DNA of 64,000 nt from an uncultured Coriobacteriaceae bacterium (GTDB taxonomy: Bacteria > Actinomycetota > Coriobacteriia > Coriobacteriales > Atopobiaceae), in the NCBI GenBank assembly GCA_902793465.1, contig CADBDT010000004.1, positions 62,001-126,000 on the forward strand. The letters are read 5' to 3'. Every line of letters starts with the position of its first letter. The first letter of the stretch is position 1. The notes under the pieces are model-generated. The model ran no database searches, was not told the DNA's origin, and worked only from the letters and a program-made list of their open reading frames with translations. Shown in pieces: positions 51,820-60,102 of the stretch. Made by a program: the position numbers and the translations under genes.

Positions 51820-52983
51820 ATGTGTGAGCTGAATAGCGGTCCAAAGGCTGACTCTAGTAGCAGCGCAAAGCCATCAATACTTGCGCACAATATGAGCTTG
51901 GACGCAATGCTGCAACGTGCGAGCAAACTCGTAGCTCAGTCGCGCAGCTATATTGGCCAAGCGGCCAATCTCATTACCGTTTATACGAGCTTTGAGCTGG
52001 GACGATACATCGTGGAGGAGGAGCAACAAGGCAGCAGCCGGGCTGACTATGGTAAACAGGTAATCGATGCCTTGTCGCATTCGCTTACACAAATGTATGG
52101 CAGGGGCTTTTCGACAACGAACCTAAAATATATGCGCCAGTTCTATTTGGCATATCGTGACCGCGAGGAATCAGTTCGTCAATTACAAATTGGCGAATTG
52201 ATCGAGGAGGGGGCAACGGGAATTCGTCAATTCAAAATTGACGAATCTCAAAGTTTGCCGAACCCAAGAATCCGCCCTTTCCGCCTAAGCTGGACTCACT
52301 ACCTTACCCTCATGCGTATCGAGGACCACACTGAGCGCGACTTCTATGAACGCGAGGCCTTTGACAATAACTGGGACGCAAAGACATTGCGGCACCAATA
52401 TGGATCGAGCCTCTACGAACGACTCCTGCTCAGCCGCGACAAAGAAGATGTGATGCGTCTGGCTAACGAAAGTGCAACCCCGCAGAAACCCCAGGATCTG
52501 CTCAAGACTCCCTTCGTGCTCGATTTTGCTGGTCTTGAGGACAAAGCCTCATACCACGAGTCCGACCTTGAGCAGGCGGTGCTCGACCACCTGCAAGACT
52601 TTTTGTTGGAAATGGGCAAGGGCTTTCTCTTCGAGAAGAGGCAGAAGAGATTCAGTTTTGCAGATCGCGACTACTTTTTGGATATGGTGCTCTACAACCG
52701 TTTCCTGCGTTGCTACGTACTGGTTGACTTTAAGGCAGACCTCCTCCGCCACGAGGACCTGGGGCAGATGCAGATGTACGTCAACTACTATGACCGCTAC
52801 GTCAGGCTGCCAGGCGAGAACCCCACGGTGGGTATCCTACTTTGCAAGCGAAGCGACCAAGCGCTTGTGGAACTGACGCTGCCCGAGGATGCCCATATCT
52901 ATGCACGGGAGTATAAGCTCTACTTGCCTGACAAGCAGCTCTTACAAAGAAAGCTCGCCGAGTGGCTGGAGGAAAGCTCATGA
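51820..52983 (+). CDS. YhcG-like PDDEXK nuclease domain protein (DUF1016)
   Basis: A 387-residue protein. The N-terminal DUF1016 helical domain includes ITVYTSFELGRYIVEEEQQG and DALSHSLTQMYGRGFSTTNL, followed by KYMRQFYLAY. The C-terminal nuclease-like domain has HESDLEQAVLDHLQDFLLEM, DYFLDMVLYNRFLRCYVLVD (putative D-(D/E)xK region with FKADLL) and LGQMQMYVNYYDRYVRLPGE. YhcG relatives are often found inside restriction-modification loci, which fits the methyltransferase and helicase remnants on either side. Internal GTCAATTA-type repeats (RQLQIGELIEEGATGIRQFKIDE) mark a variable linker. Its stop overlaps the helicase remnant start (ATGA at 52980). Codon use is less G+C-rich than in neighbours, suggesting transfer. 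Confidence 0.88.
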   Translation: MCELNSGPKADSSSSAKPSILAHNMSLDAMLQRASKLVAQSRSYIGQAANLITVYTSFELGRYIVEEEQQGSSRADYGKQVIDALSHSLTQMYGRGFSTTNLKYMRQFYLAYRDREESVRQLQIGELIEEGATGIRQFKIDESQSLPNPRIRPFRLSWTHYLTLMRIEDHTERDFYEREAFDNNWDAKTLRHQYGSSLYERLLLSRDKEDVMRLANESATPQKPQDLLKTPFVLDFAGLEDKASYHESDLEQAVLDHLQDFLLEMGKGFLFEKRQKRFSFADRDYFLDMVLYNRFLRCYVLVDFKADLLRHEDLGQMQMYVNYYDRYVRLPGENPTVGILLCKRSDQALVELTLPEDAHIYAREYKLYLPDKQLLQRKLAEWLEESS

Positions 52984-53160
52984 TTCCGTCGGTCCTGGCC
53001 AGACAGCTACAGCGGGGCATGGAGGACTACTTCCGCACCACGTTCCCCTTCGTCAACGAGCCCTTCAAGTCCTCGTTCGACCGATTTGCAACAAACGGCA
53101 AGGGACTCTATCTGGAGCCGTATACCGTAATTCGCCTGCCGTTTCGCACGGCAGACGCGA
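52980..53160 (+). pseudogene. N-terminal remnant of a DEAD/DEAH helicase of a defence locus
   Basis: ATG 52980 overlaps the stop of the YhcG-like gene. The first 58 or so codons (MIPSVLARQLQRGMEDYFRT, TFPFVNEPFKSSFDRF, LYLEPYTVIRLPFR) recall the start of large DUF1998-type helicases, which continue to more than 1000 residues with Walker motifs. None of that follows. After about 53150 the frame drifts into unrelated residues and ends at 53363. The helicase was probably lost by deletion. Family assignment is from the N-terminal signature only. Confidence 0.55.
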
Positions 53161-53264
53161 TGCCGTCGTGCTGTGGACGAGTGGCCTCAAGTAATTCTGG
53201 TACAAGAGGAGCTGACGCTTGCTGGGGCGTACGCATAGCCACCATGCATTGTGCACCGACTCGG

Positions 53265-53309
53265 AAAAAGACCCATACCACACAGGCTTTGACCCTGTCT
53301 TGGTATGGG
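53265..53309 (-). terminator. Intrinsic terminator of the zinc-ribbon gene
   Basis: On the minus strand, CCCATACCAAGACAGGG pairs with CCTGTGTGGTATGGG with one mismatch, and TCTTTTT follows. It lies 31 bases beyond the stop of the minus-strand gene at 53341, in the correct orientation. The rest of 53160-53340 contains no gene. Confidence 0.85.
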
Positions 53310-53340
53310 CCTGCGAGATTGATTGAGAAGACCCTAAACG

Positions 53341-53583
53341 TTATGGACGACCCCAGGCCTTGACGCCCCACTTGTCGACCCTCAAATGGAAGTCGTTCGT
53401 ATAGCTGCACTTAGGGCATGTGAAGGTTCCGTCAACCGTCATATAGAACTTTGCGTTGCCCGTGGTAATGAACTCCCTGTAATGGTCGTAGGGGCACTCG
53501 TAGGAAAACGTGAAATCGCCGTTGCTGCTGTATTCCAGCTTGCCCTCACCGCCCACGATATCTTCGAGCTCACTTTCGGTCAT
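53341..53583 (-). CDS. Small zinc-ribbon-like protein of unknown function
   Basis: An 80-residue protein. Cys30 (YECPYDHYREF) and the pair TCPKCSY at about residues 56-60 could form a zinc ribbon with the nearby histidine. A classic terminator follows the gene, which supports it being real. GAGGAAGC lies about 15 bases before the ATG, a poor spacing, so the start could be elsewhere. I do not recognise the family. It sits in a region of decayed defence genes. Confidence 0.6.
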   Translation of the reverse strand: MTESELEDIVGGEGKLEYSSNGDFTFSYECPYDHYREFITTGNAKFYMTVDGTFTCPKCSYTNDFHLRVDKWGVKAWGRP

Positions 53584-53686
53584 CTTGTCTAGCGTGCTTC
53601 CTCACTCATAAACCCCCTCCCTTCCCGGTGGCATTCTCCAAGTTAAGCAACAGAACTCGTGTCCCGCTCCAGAACGATGGGGTACC

Positions 53687-53820
53687 TATTACGATAAGGT
53701 CGCCGGGCTTGGCGAGGTCCATGGCAATGTGGAAGAACAGGTTGTCGCCTGCGGGAACCTTTACGGTAAACGCGGTACCCAGAAGCGGGCTGCCGTTGAT
53801 GGGGCGAAGGCCAGCCCCGC
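53687..53820 (-). pseudogene. RraA-like protein fragment
   Basis: Between the coiled-coil gene and the zinc-ribbon gene, the minus-strand frame reads GGAGLRPINGSPLLGTAFTV, then KVPAGDNLFFHIAMDLAKPG and DLIVI. This matches residues about 30-75 of RraA/demethylmenaquinone methyltransferase-like proteins (about 200-230 long). There is no start codon for it, and the expected D-x-G continuation is replaced by unrelated sequence up to a stop at 53606. It is an internal gene fragment joined to other DNA. Confidence 0.7.
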
Positions 53821-53822
53821 CC

Positions 53823-54503
53823 TTACGAGTAGTACTTCGCGTCGTCGGCAAGCTGCTGGATTTCCTCCACAATCTGGTCGGTGTCGTTGCCGGTAAGGTT
53901 GGAGAGCTCGCTTTCCAGTCTTTCCAGCTCAAGCAGGAGCTGGTTGTTCTTGTTCTGGATCGCGCGCATCTCGCCAAGCGCGTTGCGCATGACCTTAAGG
54001 CGTGCGACCTCGTTGCTCTCGTCGTCGTAGCCACCCGCCTGGTCTATGCGGTCCATGCGCGAGTACTCCGCCGAGTCAAACGCCTGCATGCGATTGACAA
54101 TCTGCGCGGCGTTGCGTGTAATGCCCTCAAACGCGAGCTCCACGGGCACGTTGAACTTGTCCCACGTAAGCGAACCCTTTTCGAACTCCTGGTTCATAAG
54201 CGACAAGATCGACTGCTTGGTAAGGTCGGCCTTGGTAAAGGTGTCCAGCACGCCGCGTGCGGTGGCGTCCAGCGCGCTGTCGCCCACGTAGCGTTGCGCG
54301 ATCCTTTGCACCTCGGCCTGCGATATGTCGCCCTCCAGGTCGATAAACGAGTTGGGGAGAGCCTTTTTCTGCGCGCTCTTTAGGGTCTTGTTTCCCGACT
54401 TGCCCCAGCCGGCCGCGTGGCCAATGCCCCAAACGAGGCCGCCTCCCAGCGCAACTACGACAACCACTCCTACTACTAGCAATATGTTTAGGGCCAATCC
54501 CAT
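53823..54503 (-). CDS. Membrane-anchored coiled-coil protein of unknown function
   Basis: A 226-residue protein. Residues 3-27 are a hydrophobic helix (LALNILLVVGVVVVVALGGG), and the rest is a soluble, highly charged domain. Residues about 165-220 are rich in Leu, Glu, Asn and Gln with a heptad look (LLLELERLESELSNLTGND), so a coiled coil is likely. The start at ATG 54503 follows GGAGAACTGCT. The longer reading adds eight residues without a site. The family is unknown to me. It lies 61 bases downstream of the DUF262 gene on the same strand and may be co-transcribed with it. An internal RraA fragment abuts its 3' end. Confidence 0.75.
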   Translation of the reverse strand: MGLALNILLVVGVVVVVALGGGLVWGIGHAAGWGKSGNKTLKSAQKKALPNSFIDLEGDISQAEVQRIAQRYVGDSALDATARGVLDTFTKADLTKQSILSLMNQEFEKGSLTWDKFNVPVELAFEGITRNAAQIVNRMQAFDSAEYSRMDRIDQAGGYDDESNEVARLKVMRNALGEMRAIQNKNNQLLLELERLESELSNLTGNDTDQIVEEIQQLADDAKYYS

Positions 54504-54564
54504 AGCAGTTCTCCTTGTTCCATGCACAAGCAGGCAAGGGATTCATCCCCTTGCCCCTTTTGAG

Positions 54565-56616
54565 TTAGGCAAGCTCTGCGCGAAGGTCGTCCAGCAGCGG
54601 GCCGCCGTCGCCACGGCGCCAGTACATCCAGCCGCTCTGGCCGTCTGCGGAGGCGCCGAGCGAGGTAAGGAACCGCTCGTAGGCCTCGGTTGGGTCCTCG
54701 AACATCTCGCCGTTGGCCAGCATTATTTTGCCCGTGGAGGTTACGGTGGCACGGCCGGGATGGAGCGGGCTCACACTTACCAGCGCATCGTCCATCTGCA
54801 CCAGACCAGCGTCAAAGAGGTCGGCAAAGCTCACCTTGCGCGTTTCGGCCGCGCGCTTGGACAGACGATACTCCTCGCCAACCCCCTCGGCCACGCTCGG
54901 ACGCCACCATACCTCGAGTGCCTGCTCAACCAGTCGCTCGGCGCGGTTGCGAATGCTTTGGGGTGTCCACTCCTGCGTGGCAAGAACGTCGGTTGCCATT
55001 ACTAGGGGCACCTCGGCAATGCGCTGCTGCTTTTGTTCAAAGCTCGCATCCTGAAGATCGTATCCGTGCGTTGTTATCATAAGGTTGCCCAGGTTGTTAA
55101 CGCATCCCTCAAACGCACGCTCGGGGTCGCTGCCAAGCGTCGCACGCCAGGCTTCGTCGTGCAGTGCCCGCAGGGGAAGTATGTGCTCAAGTGTCCAGTT
55201 GTACTGCTCGAGCACCAGAGTGTCGGTTGGCTCCATGTGCTCGTCGATGCGTGCCAGCAGGTACAGCGCGCTGGAGAGCGAGTGGATGTCGCGCGTGGCA
55301 AGGGCATGGGCAAACTCGGCGTCGGTGGGAAAACGCCTGGGCGTGTCGTCCTCGTTAAGGAGCATGACGGTAAATACCGCAACAACGTTTCCGCCCTCGC
55401 TGCGCACGGCGTCTATGCGTGCGATGAGCGAAGAGAGGAACGGTGCCAGGGCGCTGGGCGCACAGTCGCACACGGCACGGCGGAAGAGATAGCTCTCCAG
55501 CGTTTGCAGCATGTGCAAAAAGCCCTCGCGCGTAAACTCGTGGTGCTCGTAGCCGTCGTAGAGCGATATGAGCAGCGGGTTTGCGGCCAGTACGTTTAGC
55601 TGGGCAATGCGGCCAAATGCACGTCCGAGCTCCTCGTCCTCTACCTGCCCGCGGGCGACGGCGGCGTAGTAGCGGGCAAACCGCCTAAGCTTGAGGCTCA
55701 GGTTTTTCATGCGGTCGTTCTCGTTAAAGCCGTTAAACAGCACGTAGCGCTTGAACGCCTGGTACACGTCCACCTTGGCCATGGAGGTAGGCGCGTGCAC
55801 CACGCTTAGGTAGCTGCGAATAAAGTCGTCAAAGGCGTCGTCGAAGGCCACCGTTTCGGTGGCAAGAATCTGCTCTATGGGACGCCAATAGGTGTGGTAG
55901 AGGTCCTGCTGCTCGGCAAGCGGATAGCTCATGAGCACAAAGTTGCGAACCAGATCCGCATTGGTAAGATCCTTGCCGGTGGCATTCATGGACTCAAAGA
56001 TTACCTGCGGGTCGTCGACGCCCTGCGTAAGGGAGATAGACACGACCTCCAGGCGCTGCAAGCCTGTCCACACGAGGTCCACGTCGTCGAGTGCCGTAAC
56101 GCGACGCTCGAAGAACGCCAGGTTCTGTGCGATTCGCGACATGGGATCGAGCTCGGGCTCCACGCCCTCGTCGAGCGCGTCCACAAGGCTGCGATATGCG
56201 TCGCGGTCGCCCTTGGAAAGGGTGAGCTTGTAATGGTCGTCTCCCGTGCGAAAGCGGTTGGTAAGGTAGCCACCCTCCAAGATTTCCTTGGCCGAAAAGG
56301 TGCGCACGAGCGTTGGGTGGGCGTTGGCATAGCGTGCCAGCGCCACCATGAGCAGCGATATGGTGGTCATGCGCTGCTGGCCGTCTATGAGCAGCAGCGG
56401 CACCACTCCCTGCTCGGAGAGCTGGCCATCCTGGATGGTAACTATGGACCCCGTAAAGTGCGAGGCCTTGCGCTTGCGCCCGCACGTTAGGATGTCGTCC
56501 CACAGCTGGGCGCACTGCGTCTCGCCCCAAGAGTATGGGCGTTGGTATACCGGCACCACAAAGCGCGCGTTCATCTCGCTTGCAAGGCCGAGGATCTTTC
56601 GGGAATTGGCATCCAT
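54565..56616 (-). CDS. DUF262-DUF1524 (GmrSD-like) protein with C-terminal RAMA domain
   Basis: A 683-residue protein of the GmrSD type, a modification-dependent restriction family. The N-terminal DUF262 part has VPVYQRPYSWGETQCAQLWD and the nucleotide-binding LLIDGQQRMTTISLLM. The DUF1524/HNH part has YNWTLEHILPLRALHDEAW and VNNLGNLMITTHGYD. After about residue 595 a RAMA-like domain follows: FADLFDAGLVQMDDALVSVS, ATVTSTGKIMLANG and SGWMYWRRGDGGPLLDDLRA. RAMA domains are thought to read modified DNA, so this fusion could be a stand-alone phage-modification sensor and nuclease. CGTAAGGAGGAGACCCC precedes ATG 56616. The key DGQQR and histidine motifs are intact. Confidence 0.88.
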   Translation of the reverse strand: MDANSRKILGLASEMNARFVVPVYQRPYSWGETQCAQLWDDILTCGRKRKASHFTGSIVTIQDGQLSEQGVVPLLLIDGQQRMTTISLLMVALARYANAHPTLVRTFSAKEILEGGYLTNRFRTGDDHYKLTLSKGDRDAYRSLVDALDEGVEPELDPMSRIAQNLAFFERRVTALDDVDLVWTGLQRLEVVSISLTQGVDDPQVIFESMNATGKDLTNADLVRNFVLMSYPLAEQQDLYHTYWRPIEQILATETVAFDDAFDDFIRSYLSVVHAPTSMAKVDVYQAFKRYVLFNGFNENDRMKNLSLKLRRFARYYAAVARGQVEDEELGRAFGRIAQLNVLAANPLLISLYDGYEHHEFTREGFLHMLQTLESYLFRRAVCDCAPSALAPFLSSLIARIDAVRSEGGNVVAVFTVMLLNEDDTPRRFPTDAEFAHALATRDIHSLSSALYLLARIDEHMEPTDTLVLEQYNWTLEHILPLRALHDEAWRATLGSDPERAFEGCVNNLGNLMITTHGYDLQDASFEQKQQRIAEVPLVMATDVLATQEWTPQSIRNRAERLVEQALEVWWRPSVAEGVGEEYRLSKRAAETRKVSFADLFDAGLVQMDDALVSVSPLHPGRATVTSTGKIMLANGEMFEDPTEAYERFLTSLGASADGQSGWMYWRRGDGGPLLDDLRAELA

Positions 56617-56719
56617 GGGGTCTCCTCCTTACGCTCATTTGCTGGCAAAAGCATACCTCAAATGAGCTCGTATGATTGTGGAGGTACAGGTGGCAGGTCG
56701 TCCGAGAAGTCGCGTCGGA

Positions 56720-56833
56720 GTGGTGTGCCACCAGGGGATACTCCCCATCGGGTACATCGCGAGCGAGCCATTCCCTTGCGAGAGGCCTATCCGTGATGTA
56801 CCCGTAGGGGAGTATCCCCTGGTGGCACACCAC
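56720..56833. repeat. Palindromic element family A, copy 7
   Basis: The arms begin GTGGTGTGCCACCAGGGGAT and end GGGAGTATCCCCTGGTGGCA plus CACCAC. Compared with other copies, the outer GCCGCAAG is changed to GCCACCAG with a matching change on the other arm, so pairing is kept. It lies in the 330-base gap between the DUF262 gene and the ABC transporter. No other feature is clear there except GGGGGAAG before ATG 56947. Confidence 0.87.
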
Positions 56834-56946
56834 GTCTCATGCAACGTAAACCTGCGGTTAAGCGTTGCTCGTAGGCGTGGACATATGTCAAGTAACTCTA
56901 TAGTATGAGGTCTGTTCTTTAAACGGACTCTATCCAAGGGGGAAGA

Positions 56947-57759
56947 ATGAAACTTAAGAACATCGTGGCAGCTCTTTCTGGTACGCTGCTGGCGGTCTCG
57001 CTTGTGGCCTGCGGCGCTGCAGCCAATGGCTCCGGAAGCGCGCAAGGCGGCTCTGGCGATAAGACCTACATAATTGCCAGCGACAACGGCTTTGCTCCGT
57101 TTGAGTTTGCACAGGCCGACAACACCTACACGGGCATCGACATGGATCTTCTGGACGCCATTGCCAAGGACCAGGGATTCAACTACGAGGTTCAGAACGT
57201 TGGCTTTAAGATGGCTGTCTCGTCGCTCGAGGCCGGCCAGGTGGACGGCGTTATTGCGGGCATGAGCATTACCGAAGAGCGTCGCGAGAAGTTTGACTTC
57301 TCCGATCCCTACTACGACTCCACCGTGTGCTGCGCCACGACCGCGGACTCCGAGATTAACAAGCTCGAGGACCTCAACGGCAAGAACGTTGCCGTAAAGG
57401 ACGGCACCGAGAGCCAGAAGTGGGCCGAAAGCATTAAGGACAAGTACGGCTTTACCACCACGACCTTCAAGGACTCCGCAACCATGTACCAGGAGGTAGG
57501 CGGCAACTCCGTGGCCTGCTTCGAGGACACCCCGGTTATGGCCTACTCCATTAGCCAGTACAAGACCACCGGAGGCAAGGAGGGCAAGAACTTCAAGATT
57601 ATTGGCGAGGTTAGCCCCGACGACGCATTTGCCTCCCAGTACGGATTTGCCGTGCAAAAGGGCAAGAACACCGAGCTGCTTAAGAAGTTCAACGACGGTC
57701 TTGCCAACATAAAGAAGAGCGGCAAGTACGAGGAGATCGTAAAGAAGTACCTCGGATAA
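56947..57759 (+). CDS. Amino-acid ABC transporter substrate-binding lipoprotein
   Basis: A 270-residue family 3 solute-binding protein. The signal peptide ends in the lipobox LVAC (Cys22). The body has TYIIASDNGFAPFEFAQADN, GIDMDLLDAIAKDQGFNYE and the conserved DGVIAGMSITEERREKFDFS followed by DPYYDS. It should deliver a polar amino acid to the permease and ATPase encoded at 58696 and 59345. CCAAGGGGGAAGA precedes the ATG. The ligand cannot be fixed from sequence; glutamine or a similar amino acid is usual in this family. The operon is interrupted by 936 bases of repeats after this gene. Confidence 0.93.
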   Translation: MKLKNIVAALSGTLLAVSLVACGAAANGSGSAQGGSGDKTYIIASDNGFAPFEFAQADNTYTGIDMDLLDAIAKDQGFNYEVQNVGFKMAVSSLEAGQVDGVIAGMSITEERREKFDFSDPYYDSTVCCATTADSEINKLEDLNGKNVAVKDGTESQKWAESIKDKYGFTTTTFKDSATMYQEVGGNSVACFEDTPVMAYSISQYKTTGGKEGKNFKIIGEVSPDDAFASQYGFAVQKGKNTELLKKFNDGLANIKKSGKYEEIVKKYLG

Positions 57760-57792
57760 TAGACCCGAGTGGTCCCGCATGCGTGACTACAG

Positions 57793-57853
57793 ATAGGGGA
57801 CAGTCCCCAAGTTGTGATTTATCGAAACCACAACTTGGGGACTGTCCCCTATA
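57793..57853. repeat. Palindromic element family C
   Basis: ATAGGGGACAGTCCCCAAGT followed by TGTGATTTATCGAAACCACA and ACTTGGGGACTGTCCCCTAT: the two halves are near-perfect reverse complements around a short centre. The core GGGGACAGTCCCC recurs at 33618-33657. Follows the binding-protein gene by 34 bases and may partly end transcription. Confidence 0.85.
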
Positions 57854-57856
57854 GGC

Positions 57857-58002
57857 TGCCCGAAAACTCGTGTCGGAGTGGTGTGCCGTAAGGGGATACT
57901 CCCCATCGGGTACATCGCAAGAAGGCCACTCCCTTTCGAGGAGGCCAATCCGCGATTTACCCGTAGGGGAATATCCCCTTACGGCACACTGTTTTCGGGC
58001 AG
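57857..58002. repeat. Palindromic element family A, copy 8, extended ends
   Basis: The familiar arms GTGCCGTAAGGGGATACTCC and GTAGGGGAATATCCCCTTAC lie inside longer outer arms CTGCCCGAAAAC and GTTTTCGGGCAG. The same outer CGAAAAC sequence flanks copies 1 and 3, suggesting that the full element is about 145 bp. Confidence 0.87.
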
Positions 58003-58055
58003 TCTCCCACTTGTGATCCAGCGCAGAATGTGGCATGCAAGGTGTGCCGCCACGA

Positions 58056-58592
58056 TAAATGCACGTGGAAGCGTGTTGTTGCGGTACTTAATGCGCAGGC
58101 ACGTGCATTTGGGTTGTCACGGCCGCGCGAAATGCACGCTGTTGCGGGGCGTCATGCCCAACTGTACGCACCCACGTGCATTTGGAAAGCCGACCGCCCT
58201 CGAAACGCACGTGCATGCGTGTAGTTGGTCGGTACTGCACGCACCCACGTGCATTTGGCACGCACCCACGTGCATTTGGAAAGCCGACCGCCCTCGAAAC
58301 GCACGTGCATGCGTGTAGTTGGTCGGTACTGCACGCACCCACGTGCATTTGGGTGGCCAGGTGACCCCGAGATGCACGTGGAAGCGTGCTGTTAGCCGGC
58401 ACTGCACGCATCCGCGTGCATTTGGAAAGCCAAACGTATCCGAAACGCACGTCGTTGCGTGGCGTCATGCCCAACTGCACGCACCCACGTGCATTTGGAA
58501 AGCCAAACGTGTCCGAAACGCACGTCGTTGCGGGGCGTCATGCCCAACTGTACGCACCCACGTGCATTTGGAATACCGGACGCCTCCGAAAC
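58056..58592. repeat. Repeat family E array, about six units
   Basis: Units of about 75-85 bp: GCACCCACGTGCATTTGGAA, AGCC, eight to nine variable bases, CGAAACGCACGT, then one of two spacers (GCATGCGTGTAGTTGGTCGG or a variant starting SGTTGCGKGGCGTCATGCCC). Two neighbouring units (about 58175-58250 and 58265-58345) are almost identical. Each unit can fold, because ACGTGCATTT and AAACGCACGT pair. With elements C and A it makes up nearly all of the 936-base gap between the binding-protein and permease genes. No gene or uniform spacer set is present. Confidence 0.85.
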
Positions 58593-58695
58593 GCATTCCC
58601 ATACCTGGAACTGGATTACCCTCACGTTAAAAAACGCCAGAAGGTCCTACTGGTCGTATATGATTGACTCTTACATTAACGGACAAAGGATTGCT

Positions 58696-59352
58696 ATGGA
58701 CTTCTTCTCGCTTTTGCAGGAATCATTGCCCATGCTCTTGCAGGGAATGGGCCTCACGCTTCAGCTGTCGGCGGTGTCTCTGTTCTTTGCCATGATCATA
58801 GGCATTGTGGCCTCACTCATGGGCATGTCCAAGAACATCGTGCTTAGGGCCATAAACAAGGCACTCGTTGCCGTCGTGCGCGGAACGCCGCTTCTGGTGC
58901 AAGCGTTCTTTATCTACTTTGGCATTACGGGGCTTCTCGGCATCCGCATTACCGCCTTCCTTGCGGGCACCATCGCACTTTCGCTCAATGCGGGCGGCTA
59001 CCTCTCGGAGATCTTTCGCGGCGGCATTCAGGCGGTCGATCCCGGACAGCGCGAGGCGGCGCGAAGCCTGGGCCTCTCTGCTGGGCAGACCACATGGCGC
59101 ATTATTATTCCCCAGGCAATTCGTATCTGCATTCCCTCGGTGGTAAACCAGTGGTGCATAACCATAAAGGACACCTCCATTATCTCGGTCATTGGCCTGG
59201 CGGAGCTCACCAATGCAGCCGAGTCCATTATTGCCCGAACATATCGTTCGTTTGAAACGTGGCTGATGGTTGGCGCCATGTACTTCATCATTATTTGGCT
59301 GCTTACCCTGCTCGCCCGCTTTGTAGAGAAGAAGGTGTCGCTCGATGAGTAA
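58696..59352 (+). CDS. Amino-acid ABC transporter permease
   Basis: A 218-residue inner-membrane permease of the HisMQ/GlnP family with about five helices. The EAA loop that contacts the ATPase is [20 protein letters not shown], followed by [14 protein letters not shown]. Earlier parts include [17 protein letters not shown]. The ATG at 58696 follows AAAGGATTGCT, and the upstream ATG at 58660 has no clear site. Its stop overlaps the ATPase start by 8 bases, so both are translationally coupled. Transcription must cross the family C, A and E repeats if it starts before the binding-protein gene; a separate promoter is possible. Confidence 0.94.
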   Translation: MDFFSLLQESLPMLLQGMGLTLQLSAVSLFFAMIIGIVASLMGMSKNIVLRAINKALVAVVRGTPLLVQAFFIYFGITGLLGIRITAFLAGTIALSLNAGGYLSEIFRGGIQAVDPGQREAARSLGLSAGQTTWRIIIPQAIRICIPSVVNQWCITIKDTSIISVIGLAELTNAAESIIARTYRSFETWLMVGAMYFIIIWLLTLLARFVEKKVSLDE

Positions 59353-60094
59353 TTCCAATACCCCCAAGGTGCAAATTCGCGATTTGCACAAGTCGTTTGG
59401 CAACAACGAGGTGCTCAAGGGCATCGACTGCGACATTCAGGCCGGCGAGGTGGTATGCGTAATCGGTCCGTCGGGTTCGGGCAAGTCTACCTTCCTGCGC
59501 TGCATTAACTGCCTTGAGGAGCCCACGCAGGGTACCGTGCGCGTGGACGGCAACCTTATGGACGAAAAAGCCAAGAACATCGACGAGCTCCGCGAGGACG
59601 TGGGTATGGTGTTCCAGCACTTTAACCTGTTCCCGCACCTCTCTGTAATGGAAAACCTTACCATTGCGCCCGTGCTACGCAAAAAGATGGAAAAGGACGA
59701 GGCCGTAAAGGTGGGCATGGACCTGCTGGAGCGCGTAGGCCTTGCCGATAAGGCCGATGCCATGCCCAACAGCCTGAGTGGCGGACAAAAGCAGCGCGTG
59801 GCCATTGCGCGCGCCCTTGCCATGCGGCCTGGCCTCATGCTTTTTGACGAGCCCACGAGCGCACTTGACCCCGAGATGGTGGGCGAGGTGCTAGACGTTA
59901 TGCGCCAGCTTGCCAAAGAGGGCATGACCATGGTTATAGTTACGCACGAGATGGGCTTTGCGCGCCAGGTCTCCGACCGCGTGCTGTTTATTGACCAGGG
60001 CGTAATTGCCGAAGACGGCACCCCCGCAGAGGTGTTTGACAACCCCACGCATGAGCGTACCAAGAGCTTCCTCAACAAGGTGTTGGAGGCGTAG
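59345..60094 (+). CDS. Amino-acid ABC transporter ATP-binding protein
   Basis: A 249-residue cytoplasmic ATPase of the GlnQ/HisP type. Walker [22 protein letters not shown]-loop [20 protein letters not shown], signature [17 protein letters not shown], Walker [18 protein letters not shown] and the switch histidine in [13 protein letters not shown] are all complete. It energises uptake of an amino acid by the adjacent permease and lipoprotein. The start overlaps the permease end. A family B double hairpin follows 9 bases after the stop and probably terminates the operon. Confidence 0.97.
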   Translation: MSNSNTPKVQIRDLHKSFGNNEVLKGIDCDIQAGEVVCVIGPSGSGKSTFLRCINCLEEPTQGTVRVDGNLMDEKAKNIDELREDVGMVFQHFNLFPHLSVMENLTIAPVLRKKMEKDEAVKVGMDLLERVGLADKADAMPNSLSGGQKQRVAIARALAMRPGLMLFDEPTSALDPEMVGEVLDVMRQLAKEGMTMVIVTHEMGFARQVSDRVLFIDQGVIAEDGTPAEVFDNPTHERTKSFLNKVLEA

Positions 60095-60102
60095 CAACTC
60101 TT

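Noticed and set aside
58056-58592. Family E array as a CRISPR array
   Set aside because: Repeats are about 80 bp with inner similarity over their whole length; there are no uniform unique spacers and no cas genes.
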